From: an uncultured Clostridia bacterium
GTDB taxonomy: Bacteria; Bacillota; Clostridia; Lachnospirales; Anaerotignaceae
Reading direction: 5' to 3'
Length of the DNA stretch: 64,000 nt
Assembly: GCA_944383885.1 (NCBI GenBank)
Contig: CALWRF010000020.1
Span: 124,001 to 188,000, forward strand
In this document: one piece after another, positions 55,852 to 64,000 of the stretch
Numbering within the stretch: the stretch's first letter is position 1
Layout of the letters: every line of letters begins with the position of its first letter
Position numbers and translations under genes: made by a program
Notes under the pieces: generated by a model
Database searches by the model: none
Told to the model about the DNA's origin: nothing
What the model saw: the letters and a program-made list of their open reading frames with translations, nothing else

Positions 55852-56355
55852 ATGTTTGTTGATATTTCTGAAATTATAATGAAAAAGGGCGGAAGCGTCG
55901 TTTTTGATATTTCAAAAGATTTATCATCAGATGATTATAAGCCCGATATAAATAAGTTTCTCTCGCCTGTAAAGGTTGAAGGAACAGTTACTAATGTTGA
56001 CGGAAAGTTTGAGCTTAAAGCTAAAGGTTCTGTTAGTGTGGTTTTGAGCTGTAGCAGGTGCCTTAAAGATGTTGAGCAGGAGCTTTTATTTGACATTGAT
56101 GAATTTTATACTAATACAGGCAATGAAGAAGAGGCAGAAACTTTTAATGGAAGTACAATTGAGCTTTCCTCTGTTGTTAAAAAAAGCATTCTATTCAGCC
56201 TTCCTATGAAGGTTGTTTGCAGTGAAGACTGTAAAGGTCTTTGTCCTGTATGCGGAAAGGATTTAAACGAAGGTGAGTGTAACTGTGATACTTCTTATAT
56301 AAATCCTAAGTTTGAAAGTCTGCGTTCTCTATTCAAGTGTGATGAGGAGGTGTAG
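55852..56355 (+). CDS. YceD/DUF177 family protein
   Basis: A 167-residue protein with the DUF177 core: the SCSRCLKDVE zinc-type pair and a C-terminal CPVCGKDLNEGECNC cluster. It precedes rpmF, as in most bacteria. Homologues affect 23S rRNA accumulation in plants and bacteria; the exact role is unsettled. The start ATG follows GGGGTG. Confidence 0.92.
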   Translation: MFVDISEIIMKKGGSVVFDISKDLSSDDYKPDINKFLSPVKVEGTVTNVDGKFELKAKGSVSVVLSCSRCLKDVEQELLFDIDEFYTNTGNEEEAETFNGSTIELSSVVKKSILFSLPMKVVCSEDCKGLCPVCGKDLNEGECNCDTSYINPKFESLRSLFKCDEEV

Positions 56356-56357
56356 AA

Positions 56358-56537
56358 ATGGCTGTACCAAAGGGTAAAGTATCAAAAGCAAGAAGAGACA
56401 GAAGAAAGGCACAGAGCTGGAAAATAGCTACTCCTACATTAGTAGCTTGCAGCAAGTGCGGAGAATTAATGGTACCTCATAAGGTTTGCAAGAACTGCGG
56501 TTCTTACAACAAACAGGTAGTTTTAGACGTTGAATAA
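56358..56537 (+). CDS. rpmF: 50S ribosomal protein L32
   Basis: A 59-residue reading frame, MAVPKGKVSKARRDRRKA..., ending TAA 56535-56537. It is the standard L32 with the zinc ribbon CSKCG and CKNCG. AGGAGG lies 7 bases before the ATG, overlapping the yceD stop. Confidence 0.98.
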   Translation: MAVPKGKVSKARRDRRKAQSWKIATPTLVACSKCGELMVPHKVCKNCGSYNKQVVLDVE

Positions 56538-56548
56538 TCTAAACATCA

Positions 56549-56594
56549 GGAAGACAGCTTTGAGATTTTGTTAATCTTGATGCTGTCTTTTTTG
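56549..56594 (+). terminator. Intrinsic terminator after rpmF
   Basis: AAGACAGC (56551-56558) pairs with GCTGTCTT (56582-56589), with inner AGATT/AATCT pairing, and TTTTTT follows. plsX begins 33 bases on, so some read-through is likely. Confidence 0.7.
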
Positions 56595-56622
56595 TAATTT
56601 TTATTTCGGGAGTATATAATTT

Positions 56623-57609
56623 ATGGATAATGTTAAAATAGCTGTAGACGCTATGGGCGGCGACAATGCTCCTTTTGAAATAGTTAAAGGCGCCGTTGAG
56701 GCGGTTAATGAGTTCGGCTCCAATATTATACTTGTAGGACCGCAGGAAACAATTGAAAATGAGCTTGCAAAATATTCGTTTGATAAGTCAAAAATTTCAG
56801 TTAAAAACGCTACAGAAGTTATTTCAACAGAAGAATCACCAACAAACGCTATAAGGCGCAAAAAAGATTCATCTATTGTTGTAGGTCTTAATCTTGTTAA
56901 AAACGGAGAGGCTTCTGCCTTTGTTTCGGCAGGCAGCACAGGAGCTGTTTTAACAGGAGGCACTTTTATTATAGGCAGAATTAAGGGAATAGAAAGACCG
57001 GCTCTTGGTACATGCCTGCCTACTGTCAGCGGTTTTACTTTTCTTTTAGACAGCGGTGCTAATGTAGACTGCAAAAGCAATTATCTATTACAGTTCGCAA
57101 AAATGGCATCAGTTTATGTTGAGCATGTTATGGGTGTTAATAACCCTACGGTTGGTCTTATTAATATTGGTGTTGAAAAAGAAAAAGGCAACGCACTTAC
57201 AAAAGAAACTTATGAGCTTTTAGAGGAATCAGGTCTTAATTTTATAGGCAATGTAGAACCAAGAGACATACCTTTCCAGAAGGCTGATGTTTTGGTATGT
57301 GATGGATTTGCGGGAAATACAGTGCTTAAATTTGCTGAAGGCTTAAGCTCAGCGATTATAAGCATTATAAAAGACGAGATTACAGCAGGATTATATAAAA
57401 TACCGGCTGCATTTTTAATAAAGCCTTTTAAAAATATCAAAAAAAGATTTGATTCAGAAGAAGTTGGAGGAGCGCCGTTTTTAGGCTTAAAATCCCTTGT
57501 TGTCAAGGCTCATGGAAGTTCTAAGGCAAAAGGCATAAAAAATGCCATAAAACAGTGCGAAATTTTTGTTGAAAAAGATATTGTATTAAAAATAGAAGAA
57601 CAGCTATAA
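56623..57609 (+). CDS. plsX: Phosphate acyltransferase PlsX
   Basis: A 328-residue PlsX that makes acyl-phosphate from acyl-ACP for phospholipid synthesis. AVDAMGGDNAP near the start, SAGSTGAVLTGG and CDGFAGNTVLKFAEG are all conserved. Gene order plsX-acpP-rnc is the common one; fabD and fabG are missing from between them. The SD is weak (CGGGAG, spaced about 9 bases). Confidence 0.96.
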   Translation: MDNVKIAVDAMGGDNAPFEIVKGAVEAVNEFGSNIILVGPQETIENELAKYSFDKSKISVKNATEVISTEESPTNAIRRKKDSSIVVGLNLVKNGEASAFVSAGSTGAVLTGGTFIIGRIKGIERPALGTCLPTVSGFTFLLDSGANVDCKSNYLLQFAKMASVYVEHVMGVNNPTVGLINIGVEKEKGNALTKETYELLEESGLNFIGNVEPRDIPFQKADVLVCDGFAGNTVLKFAEGLSSAIISIIKDEITAGLYKIPAAFLIKPFKNIKKRFDSEEVGGAPFLGLKSLVVKAHGSSKAKGIKNAIKQCEIFVEKDIVLKIEEQL

Positions 57610-57656
57610 TGTATTAGTAATTTATATCAATTTTATTTTTTGGAGGGTGTATTGTT

Positions 57657-57884
57657 ATGGATAAAGCGCAGGTTATTTCAATAATCGCTGAGCAGTTAGG
57701 AATTTCTGAGTCTGAGATTACAGAGGAAACAGCATTTGCTGATCTTGGCGCAGATTCTCTTGATTTATTCCAGATAATTTCTGCTCTTGAAGAAGAATTC
57801 AATATCGAGTTTGATAATGAGCAGGTTGAAAAAATCAAAACCGTAGGCGACGCTATGGAATATATTAAAGCGGCGGTGGAATAA
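57657..57884 (+). CDS. acpP: Acyl carrier protein
   Basis: A 75-residue acidic four-helix carrier. The phosphopantetheine serine is Ser34 in [15 protein letters not shown] precedes the ATG. It is next to plsX and rnc. Confidence 0.97.
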   Translation: MDKAQVISIIAEQLGISESEITEETAFADLGADSLDLFQIISALEEEFNIEFDNEQVEKIKTVGDAMEYIKAAVE

Positions 57885-57887
57885 TTT

Positions 57888-58580
57888 ATGAACAATCAAC
57901 TGGCAGAATTTGAAAGAATTATTGGCTATAGTTTTAAAGACAAAAGTATACTTTCTCTTGCGTTAACTCACAGCTCGTATGCTAACGAGCATAAACTTGG
58001 CAAATTTGAGTATAACGAGCGTCTTGAGTTTTTGGGAGATGCCGTATTGGAATTTTTTGTCAGCTCTTATATATATGATAAATACCCTGAGCTGCCGGAA
58101 GGCGAACTTACAAAGCTTCGCGCCAGCGTAGTGTGTGAAGGCTCTCTTGCTAAAAAAGCGCAGGACATACATTTAGGTGATTATCTCTTCTTAGGCAAAG
58201 GTGAAGAGCTTACAGGCGGCAGAACAAGAGAAAGTATACTTGCAGACGCTTTTGAAGCTGTTATAGGCGCTGTTTTAATTGATGGTGGCATTAACTGCGC
58301 TCAAAAGTACGTTATGGGACTTATGCAAAATGTAATTGATTCTGTCAGGGGCAGCTTTATGCTTATGGATTACAAAACAAGGCTTCAGGAAGAAATCCAA
58401 AAAAGCAGTAAAGAGCCTGTTTGCTACACTATTGTTAATGAAACAGGTCCTGACCACGGAAAACTCTTTGAAGCTGAGGTTTCACATAATAAGCATAAGC
58501 TTGGTTCGGGTTTTGGCAAAAGCAAAAAAGAAGCTGAGCAGAACGCCGCTAAAAACGCCTTAAATAACATGAAGAAGTAA
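57888..58580 (+). CDS. rnc: Ribonuclease III
   Basis: A 230-residue RNase III. The signature ERLEFLGDAVLEF and the second catalytic acidic region (LADAFEAVIGAV) are intact. A C-terminal dsRNA-binding domain ends GSGFGKSKKEAEQNAAKNAL. It starts 4 bases after acpP; smc, often next, is not here. Confidence 0.97.
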   Translation: MNNQLAEFERIIGYSFKDKSILSLALTHSSYANEHKLGKFEYNERLEFLGDAVLEFFVSSYIYDKYPELPEGELTKLRASVVCEGSLAKKAQDIHLGDYLFLGKGEELTGGRTRESILADAFEAVIGAVLIDGGINCAQKYVMGLMQNVIDSVRGSFMLMDYKTRLQEEIQKSSKEPVCYTIVNETGPDHGKLFEAEVSHNKHKLGSGFGKSKKEAEQNAAKNALNNMKK

Positions 58581-58605
58581 TATAAATAGTTATAACGGTT
58601 ATAAA

Positions 58606-58640
58606 ACAGGAAATACCAGCAAGGTATTTCCTGTATTTTT
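58606..58640 (+). terminator. Intrinsic terminator of rnc
   Basis: ACAGGAAATACC (58606-58617) pairs perfectly with GGTATTTCCTGT (58623-58634), followed by ATTTTT. Confidence 0.85.
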
Positions 58641-58672
58641 CTATCTCTGTTTAAAACAAGGAGGTATAAATT

Positions 58673-59566
58673 ATGAAGGCACAGTATATAACGCCGGCTG
58701 TTACTGTTTTTGATAACACCGGAAAAGTCGATGAAAAAGGCTGCTGCAAACTTTATGACCATTTAATTTCCGGCGGTATAGACGGAATAGTGGTTATGGG
58801 AAGCACAGGCGAGTTTTTTGAAATGACAATGCCTGAAATTAAAAGGCTTATAGATATTTCAACTTCTCACTGCAAAGGCAGGACAAGGCTTTTAATTGGA
58901 ACAAGCCGTATGATAGCTGATGAAACAATAGAGCTTGGAAACTACGCCATTGAAAAAGGCGCTGACGGAGTTATGATTATATCTCCTTATTACTTGCAGC
59001 TTTCAGATGAAAGCATAGAGTATTATTATGACTTGGTTTGTAAAGGCATAAAAGGCGACGTTTACCTTTATAACTATCCAGACATAACAGGGCACCAAAT
59101 TAATTACGATTTAATTTTAAGGCTTTTAAAGAAACATAATAACATTAAAGGCATTAAAGATACAACAGCTCTTGTTTCACATACACGTGATTTAATTAAT
59201 AATATTCTGCCTGAATACCCGGATTTTGAAATTTACAATGGTTTTGATGAAAATTTTGCTTTTGTGGCGCTTTCAGGAGGAGCAGGCGTAATAGGCGGTT
59301 TGTCAAACCTTATACCTGAAATATTTTCAAAATGGGTTAAAGCTGTAAATAACGGTGACACAGAGGGTATAGCCCAATATCAAAAAATTATAGATAAAGC
59401 TATGGAGATTTATGCTGTAAACAAACCTTTTATACCAACAATGAAAAGAGCTCTTAATATACGCGGTTTAGGAATAAGCGAATATGTTAAACCGCCGTTT
59501 CTGCCTATTAATGATAAACAGGAAGAAAAATTAAGGAGCATAATGAAAAATATAGGAATACTTTAA
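58673..59566 (+). CDS. DapA/NanA-family aldolase (dihydrodipicolinate-synthase-like)
   Basis: A 297-residue class I aldolase barrel. The family GSTGEFF motif, the Tyr in YLYNYP and the Schiff-base Lys in IKGIKDTT are all present, so it should be active. Similarity is to the broad DHDPS/NAL/KDG-aldolase group; the 2-oxo-acid substrate cannot be fixed. Residues after the lysine (TTALVSHTRDL) differ from those usual in true DapA. The SD is AAGGAGG. It is a single gene after a terminator. Confidence 0.88.
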   Translation: MKAQYITPAVTVFDNTGKVDEKGCCKLYDHLISGGIDGIVVMGSTGEFFEMTMPEIKRLIDISTSHCKGRTRLLIGTSRMIADETIELGNYAIEKGADGVMIISPYYLQLSDESIEYYYDLVCKGIKGDVYLYNYPDITGHQINYDLILRLLKKHNNIKGIKDTTALVSHTRDLINNILPEYPDFEIYNGFDENFAFVALSGGAGVIGGLSNLIPEIFSKWVKAVNNGDTEGIAQYQKIIDKAMEIYAVNKPFIPTMKRALNIRGLGISEYVKPPFLPINDKQEEKLRSIMKNIGIL

Positions 59567-59576
59567 TACATATTAT

Positions 59577-59617
59577 AGCCTTGTTTCTAATGAATTTTTG
59601 GAAACAGGGCTATTTTT
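59577..59617 (+). terminator. Terminator of the DapA-family gene
   Basis: AGCCTTGTTTC (59577-59587) pairs with GAAACAGGGCT (59601-59611; one G-T pair), followed by ATTTTTA. Confidence 0.75.
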
Positions 59618-59793
59618 ATAAATATGTGAAAGTTTTATGAAAATAATCACTTAAAATAAGAAATTTTATTTGTAATATGTGCATATTGAATTTATTTTGC
59701 CAAAACCATATAATTATAACATCAATTTTGCGGTTTAATTTCAAATAAATTTATGTATATTGTGGAATTTTTACACTATAACGAGGTGGGATT

Positions 59794-60465
59794 TTGAAAA
59801 GACATATCACAGTTTTAATTTTATCCATAGTTTTAGTTTTTTCCGCAGCCGGGTGCAGAGTTAATTCTGTTTCTGATGGGGATTATTACATAAGAGGTCT
59901 TAGTATAGTTGAAAGTATGGATGATATGGCTGAATGTGATGAATATATTTCACTTTTTTCATCTTCTCCGGATATAAACGGCATTATTAAAGAGATTGGT
60001 GAAAATGACTATTCTGAGCCAAAAGCCGTTTATAAAGCAGCATTTACTCCAGAAGAAATAGACAGTATTTTTTTAGGGGCAGCAGGCGGAGATGCTGATT
60101 TTCCCGATGATATCTTATATGAAACAAGAAACCGCATAGTTTCATCTTTTCCGTCAAGCATAAATGCCATGGAAGGTACAGAAGCTTTAGCAGCAACAAG
60201 TATTTTGACAAAAAATGAAAGTTTTATAAGTGACACTACTGGCGTATACAGCCTGTATTTTTATGTATATGACGGCGGATACTCAGCTTGTGTAACATTT
60301 ATTCCGGGAGAAAACAGCATAGTTTCGGCTACAGGATATTTTATTATAAATGATGATTTATCAAATACGGCTTCACAAAGCGAGTTTACTCAATGGCTTT
60401 TTGATATTACAAGCCTTATGAATATTGAAGTATCGGATATTTCTGAAATTATCGAAACAGAATAA
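59794..60465 (+). CDS. Hypothetical lipoprotein (DUF4358-like layout)
   Basis: A 223-residue lipoprotein. Signal residues 1-20 end in the lipobox SAAGC. The mature part is acidic with S/D-rich loops and no motif I recognise with confidence. The start is TTG with ACGAGGTGG. It precedes the GH26-like gene but has its own spacing of 72 bases. Function is unknown. Confidence 0.7.
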   Translation: MKRHITVLILSIVLVFSAAGCRVNSVSDGDYYIRGLSIVESMDDMAECDEYISLFSSSPDINGIIKEIGENDYSEPKAVYKAAFTPEEIDSIFLGAAGGDADFPDDILYETRNRIVSSFPSSINAMEGTEALAATSILTKNESFISDTTGVYSLYFYVYDGGYSACVTFIPGENSIVSATGYFIINDDLSNTASQSEFTQWLFDITSLMNIEVSDISEIIETE

Positions 60466-60537
60466 ATTAATTATGAATTTGCCGAATTTTATTATTTAAA
60501 GAATGTATTAAATAAAAATGTTTAAGGGGGATTTAAT

Positions 60538-62157
60538 ATGAAGTTATTCGCTAAAAGGACAGCCGCTTTGGCTGTAGGGTTTTCACTTTTAAGCGCAGTG
60601 GCATCTTATGGGGCTCATCCGGCAGGATACTGGTCGTATCTTCAGGCATTCCAGCAGGCGCAGCAGTCAGGCGATAAAAATGCCATGGTTTCAACAGGGG
60701 AGGCTTTGCTTAATTACTACTCAGGACTTCCTATGGATACTGACACAGCTGGAGTTAGGTACAATGTTTATTACAACAATTACTCAATCTATGAAGGCAT
60801 GGGAAAAATGCAGCAGGCTAAAGAGGCTCTTCAGGGTGTAATTGATACAGGTACATATCTTAATTTTACAGACGCGGTAATTATGGCAAAAGAAAGAATT
60901 AGAAAAATAGACCCTAAGGCGGAGGTTTATACTGTTTCATCAAATCCAGCGCCATATTATGGAGCTAAAAATGAGCCTAAAAGCGGCACATTGTATGGCA
61001 GATGCTATACAGAAGAGGCTGAAAGCAGTCTGTTTGACTATTCTATAATCTCATTTTATGTAGAGCTTGGAAGCGGACATAATTCAGCGCAGGATTACGC
61101 ATGGAAGATTGATGAATTTGATAACGGCAGCAGAGCCATATTAATAAATCTGAATTTCCCAAGTGAAGGAGGAACTGTTTCGCAGGTAAACAGCGGAAGT
61201 CTTGACGGAGAAATAAACGAAACGCTTTCATATTTAGCAACGCTTAAAGGTCCTGTATTTTTACGTATAGGCGGAGAAATGAATGTTTGGACTAATAAAA
61301 CAACTCCGGCTGATTTTAAAACGGCTTATGCTCGTATAGCTAATATGGCAAGAAGCAAAGCACCTAATACTGCTTTAGTATTTTCACCAAGCTATGCTTC
61401 ACCTTGGGGCGAAGATATAGAAAGCTTTTTCCCTGATGCGTCCCTTGTAGACTGGGTAGGAGCTTCATTATATATGAATAAGTACCAGTCTGCCAATAAC
61501 CTTGCTTCTGCCGGTGACGCAAATGACATGTATTTTGGTCTTGGACAGTACGCTGATGCAGTTAAAAATCTTGAGCATGTATCAGATATTGCAGTTAAAT
61601 ACAATAAACCTATAATTGTAACTGAATCCGGCAGCGGATATGCTTCTTCAAGCGGCGGAGAGGATTTATCAGCATTTGCCGCAAATCGTTTGACAGAGTT
61701 TTACGGAACAATCAATATGGTTTATCCTCAGGTTAAGGCTATACTCCATTTTGATAATAATATGGGCGGATTTATGTACTCATTAAATGGCAACACTACA
61801 GTAAAATCTGCTTATGACAAAGCTACAGCTGATAATCCTGCACTTGTTAAATCTTTTGGCGAAATCGCTCCTTCTTTTGTAAAACTTAACGGTGCCAGCG
61901 GTTTAACAGGCAATATTACATTAAAAGCATACTGCGATGTTCCAAACCAGAGTGTAACTGTTACTTATTCAGTAGACGGAGCAGAAAAAGGTTCGTCTTC
62001 AGCTATGCCGTTTGGTGTAAATATTGATACAACTTCTCTTTCAGCAGGGGAACACACACTTCAGGTTTTATTTAAAGCTTCAAATGGCTATAGTGTAACT
62101 AAGACATACAGTATGGTAAAAGACGCTTCTGGAGCTGTTTCATTTACTCAGAAATAA
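60538..62157 (+). CDS. Secreted GH26-like protein with TPR-like and Ig-like domains
   Basis: A 539-residue exported protein. Signal peptide 1-26 is followed by a helical TPR-like region (about 30-125). A barrel (about 130-430) follows, with the glycoside-hydrolase GEMN segment (Glu247, proposed acid/base) and VTESGSGY (Glu363, proposed nucleophile). A C-terminal Ig-like domain (about 440-527, YSVDGAEKGSS, then SLSAGEHTL) ends it. Two glutamates in clan-A position support an active beta-mannanase or related enzyme. The overall fit to GH26 is partial. The SD is GGGGGA. Confidence 0.8.
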   Translation: MKLFAKRTAALAVGFSLLSAVASYGAHPAGYWSYLQAFQQAQQSGDKNAMVSTGEALLNYYSGLPMDTDTAGVRYNVYYNNYSIYEGMGKMQQAKEALQGVIDTGTYLNFTDAVIMAKERIRKIDPKAEVYTVSSNPAPYYGAKNEPKSGTLYGRCYTEEAESSLFDYSIISFYVELGSGHNSAQDYAWKIDEFDNGSRAILINLNFPSEGGTVSQVNSGSLDGEINETLSYLATLKGPVFLRIGGEMNVWTNKTTPADFKTAYARIANMARSKAPNTALVFSPSYASPWGEDIESFFPDASLVDWVGASLYMNKYQSANNLASAGDANDMYFGLGQYADAVKNLEHVSDIAVKYNKPIIVTESGSGYASSSGGEDLSAFAANRLTEFYGTINMVYPQVKAILHFDNNMGGFMYSLNGNTTVKSAYDKATADNPALVKSFGEIAPSFVKLNGASGLTGNITLKAYCDVPNQSVTVTYSVDGAEKGSSSAMPFGVNIDTTSLSAGEHTLQVLFKASNGYSVTKTYSMVKDASGAVSFTQK

Positions 62158-62384
62158 AAAATATAAAAAGGCTTTCGGTTATCAGCCTGTCTTAAATTAA
62201 TGGGCGCTGTTTAAATCTTTAACTTCAGCGCATTCCTGTTTTTATTCGGGCTGAAACGAAGGTCTTTTGTTTTTTAGAATTATTGCTGTATAAATCATCT
62301 TATTAGTAAGTAAGTTATTGAAAAAAAGTCACAAATAAGATATACTAAAAACAGTCGTAGTAGAAATTAACGGAGGTATTAAAT

Positions 62385-62849
62385 GTGACAGAGGCAGTCA
62401 GCTGCGGCGGCATTGTAATCCACAAGTGGAAAATACTGCTTTTATACAAAAATCAAAATGGCAAATATATGGGCTGGGTCCTTCCAAAAGGAACAGTTGA
62501 AGAAGGAGAGTGCCATGCTCAAACGGCACTTAGAGAAGTCCGCGAGGAAACAGGCTCAAGCGCCAATATTATACAATATGTAGGTAAAACGCAGTATAGT
62601 TTTCATGGAGATGAAGACATAATAAATAAAACTGTTCACTGGTATCTTATGGAGACTAATTCATTTTTCAGCAGGCCGCAGAGTGAGGAATTTTTTGCAG
62701 ATTCCGGCTTCTATAAATTTCATGAAGCCTATCATCTGCTTAAATTTAATGATGAAAGACAAATACTAAAAAAAGCTTATCAAATTTTTAGTGAAATTAA
62801 CAAGGACAGTTTTTTTGAAGATAAAAACTTTTTCAAAAACTACTGTTAA
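62385..62849 (+). CDS. NUDIX hydrolase
   Basis: A 154-residue NUDIX protein with a full box: GTVEEGE, seven residues, REVREETG. The N-terminal SCGGIVI and WVLPKG segments resemble the Ap4A/RppH-type group. The start is GTG (62385), because the overlapping ATG two bases earlier is followed at once by TGA; CGGAGG is upstream. Confidence 0.88.
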   Translation: MTEAVSCGGIVIHKWKILLLYKNQNGKYMGWVLPKGTVEEGECHAQTALREVREETGSSANIIQYVGKTQYSFHGDEDIINKTVHWYLMETNSFFSRPQSEEFFADSGFYKFHEAYHLLKFNDERQILKKAYQIFSEINKDSFFEDKNFFKNYC

Positions 62850-62870
62850 AAATTTAAGGAGGGGTGCTCA

Positions 62871-63119
62871 ATGAAAAATTTCAGCGTAGAAGATGTAAGC
62901 ACAATTATTAAGGACATTAGGAACTCAGAGGAGAAAAAATCTCTTTATATTCTCCTTGGAGTATTTGTAGCAGTTGCAGCTGTTGCTATAGGTATTGCGG
63001 CTATATTTATTAAAAAGCGCTGCAACGAATGCAATGATGATGATTTTTATGATGATTGGGATAATGAAGATGAATGCTCAGATGACTGCTGCGGTTGCGA
63101 ATCTGATGAAAACGAATAA
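62871..63119 (+). CDS. Small acidic-tailed membrane protein, copy 2
   Basis: An 82-residue paralogue of the protein at 30612. Shared features are the MKNF start, IIKDI, the EKKS turn, one membrane helix (about 25-47), a basic KKRC and a DDWDNED acidic tail. This copy has more cysteines at the end (DDCCGCESD). GGAGGGG precedes the ATG. Function is unknown. Confidence 0.85.
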   Translation: MKNFSVEDVSTIIKDIRNSEEKKSLYILLGVFVAVAAVAIGIAAIFIKKRCNECNDDDFYDDWDNEDECSDDCCGCESDENE

Positions 63120-63130
63120 TTGAAAGTTTT

Positions 63131-63163
63131 AATAGACCGTATTTATATACGGTCTATTTTTAT
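63131..63163 (+). terminator. Intrinsic terminator of small membrane protein copy 2
   Basis: AATAGACCGTAT (63131-63142) pairs perfectly with ATACGGTCTATT (63147-63158) around TTAT, then TTTTAT. Confidence 0.85.
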
Positions 63164-63252
63164 GCCCTAATATGGGAAATATAAAACTGTTGGAGTCTTG
63201 AATTTTTTTCGGCAGTTTAAAAATATTTCTGTTTTAGATGTAAATTATATGT

Positions 63253-63540
63253 ACTTTTCTGGAAAATTACCAAAAGCAGCGCATCCACGAGCAAGGGGTC
63301 TATGACCCCTGAACTACCGGAAAACTGAAGTTTTTCAATTAAAATTTCTTTATGTTTAATTTTTATTTAAAACATACTCTCAAGCCGTGCGTATTGGGTC
63401 TTTTAGCGTGGTCAAATATTACTAACTGGAGTTCGAGGAGGCTTGCGACCTTTGCAACAAGGAACCCCAAAGATATTTGGGCGGTTGCAGACCATTTTGC
63501 AGCAGGCAAAATTCCTGACCATAAGCTCAGCCCACTCGAA
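63253..63540 (+). ncRNA. Candidate structured non-coding RNA of about 290 nt
   Basis: The stretch is visibly richer in G and C than the surrounding DNA and holds a dense set of helices. An 8-bp stem (63255-63262 with 63317-63324) encloses a perfect GGGGTC/GACCCC hairpin (63295-63300 with 63304-63309). CAAGCC (63381-63386) pairs with GGCTTG (63440-63445). TTCGAG (63432-63437) pairs with CTCGAA (63535-63540) and encloses CCCAAA/TTTGGG (63466-63481) and ATTTTGC/GCAAAAT (63494-63512). It may be a raiA-motif-like RNA, common in Clostridia, but I cannot confirm the class. A 70-codon frame crossing it is not convincing. Confidence 0.55.
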
Positions 63541-63827
63541 AAAAATTTATTTAACTTTACTTGATTTATATTTTTAAACTAAACATAAGTTATATTTTTT
63601 GATAAAATACTATTTTTGATTTATACGTAAAATAATTCAGATTTAACAACCGCATTACTAAATTTAGGATTTATCAATTCATGTAATTTTAAGTTTAAAT
63701 ATATTTATATTTCACGTTAGACAAATATTATATAATAGATTATAATTAAATTATAACAATTAAAAACAAAAAATTATAATATTTTGAGTTTTTACTATTA
63801 ATTATTATATTAAAGGAGCGGATTTTT
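63541..63827 (+). promoter_or_regulatory. AT-rich region with promoter for the MalY-like gene
   Basis: This stretch holds a promoter, TAGACA (63718-63723), 17 bases, TATAAT (63741-63746), and no gene. No strong terminator for the RNA to its left is visible. Confidence 0.45.
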
Positions 63828-64000
63828 ATGGACAAGTCTTATTTTGATGTATTGGTAAACCGGGAAAATACTATGTGTTATAAGTATGATTTTAAAGAGA
63901 AAAACAAAAAGCCTAAGGACTGCATACCTATGTGGGTTGCCGACATGGATTTTAGAACAGCGCCGGAAATAATAAAAGCTTTAAAAGAAAAGTCTGAATA
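63828..64000 (+). CDS. MalY/PatB-type aminotransferase (C-S lyase family), 3' truncated by window edge
   Basis: Fifty-seven N-terminal residues are visible. The family start is plain: FDVLVNRENTMCYKYDF, then IPMWVADMDFRTAPEI. These belong to the MalY/PatB cystathionine beta-lyase-type aminotransferases. AAAGGAG lies about 10 bases before the ATG. The catalytic lysine lies beyond the edge. Confidence 0.88.
   Translation, partial: MDKSYFDVLVNRENTMCYKYDFKEKNKKPKDCIPMWVADMDFRTAPEIIKALKEKSE

Noticed and set aside
62158-62384. Possible gene or RNA between the GH26-like and NUDIX genes
   Set aside because: Only weak hairpins and no coding frame with a start site were seen.
63352-63564. 70-codon frame across the candidate structured RNA
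   Set aside because: There is no ribosome site, the first part is AT-rich linker, and the GC-richer part is better explained by RNA helices.
1-64000. tRNA, rRNA, CRISPR arrays, insertion sequences or phage genes
   Set aside because: No cloverleaf, repeat-spacer pattern, transposase, integrase or flanking duplication was recognised anywhere in the window.

Overview
The window is 64 kb of AT-rich chromosome from an anaerobic, endospore-forming member of the class Clostridia (Bacillota). Evidence for this: a spoIIGA-sigE pair, SpoIID-, SpoVB-, BofC- and YlbJ-type proteins, a pta-ackA acetate branch, strong AGGAGG-type ribosome binding sites, frequent TTG/GTG starts, sigma-A promoters and many T-tailed hairpin terminators. 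No species is assigned. I found no insertion sequence, prophage, CRISPR array, rRNA or tRNA; this is core chromosome with a few poorly understood accessory pieces.

Layout. 1-9.5 kb: 5' part of an NhaC-type antiporter (cut by the left edge), sbcD-sbcC, degV, carD, a PIN/TRAM protein, ispD-rnhA and a cold-shock gene. 9.7-20.7 kb: typA, a SpoVB/MurJ-like flippase, a BofC-domain protein, a probable small RNA, a GH13 amylase with a pseudouridine synthase, clpC and an AEC transporter. 20.8-27.9 kb: an unknown protein, a redox cassette (TlpA-like lipoprotein, tiny CXXC protein, polyferredoxin), an M16 peptidase, DUF378, a DapL-type aminotransferase homologue without its catalytic lysine, and hflX. 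28-35.7 kb: a PurF paralogue without its nucleophilic cysteine (minus strand), PrsW, a small acidic membrane protein, a secreted LysM/esterase protein, folC, a 57-residue protein and a TPR/zinc-ribbon membrane protein. 35.8-45.3 kb: methyltransferase, hslO, NUDIX, cyclophilin, DUF1540, DUF362 ferredoxin, spoIIGA-sigE, azlCD (minus), MATE (minus) and an rRNA methyltransferase. 45.4-53.2 kb: acetyltransferase and THUMP methyltransferase (minus), tgt, yajC, SpoIID-like, ylbJ and tmcAL (minus). 53.5-58.6 kb: pta-ackA, then the conserved block yceD-rpmF-plsX-acpP-rnc. 58.7-64 kb: a DapA-family lyase, a lipoprotein, a GH26-like secreted protein, NUDIX, a second copy of the small acidic membrane protein, a GC-richer structured non-coding stretch, and the start of a MalY/PatB-type aminotransferase cut by the right edge.

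The most unusual items are two likely pseudoenzymes (DapL-like at 25.3 kb and PurF-like at 28-29.5 kb), two candidate structured RNAs (about 14.05-14.16 kb and 63.25-63.54 kb), the redox cassette at 21.7-23.4 kb, a pair of small paralogous membrane proteins 32 kb apart, and a PIN/TRAM gene whose SD sequence points to a non-canonical ATA start. All assignments are from reading the sequence; no database search was run.
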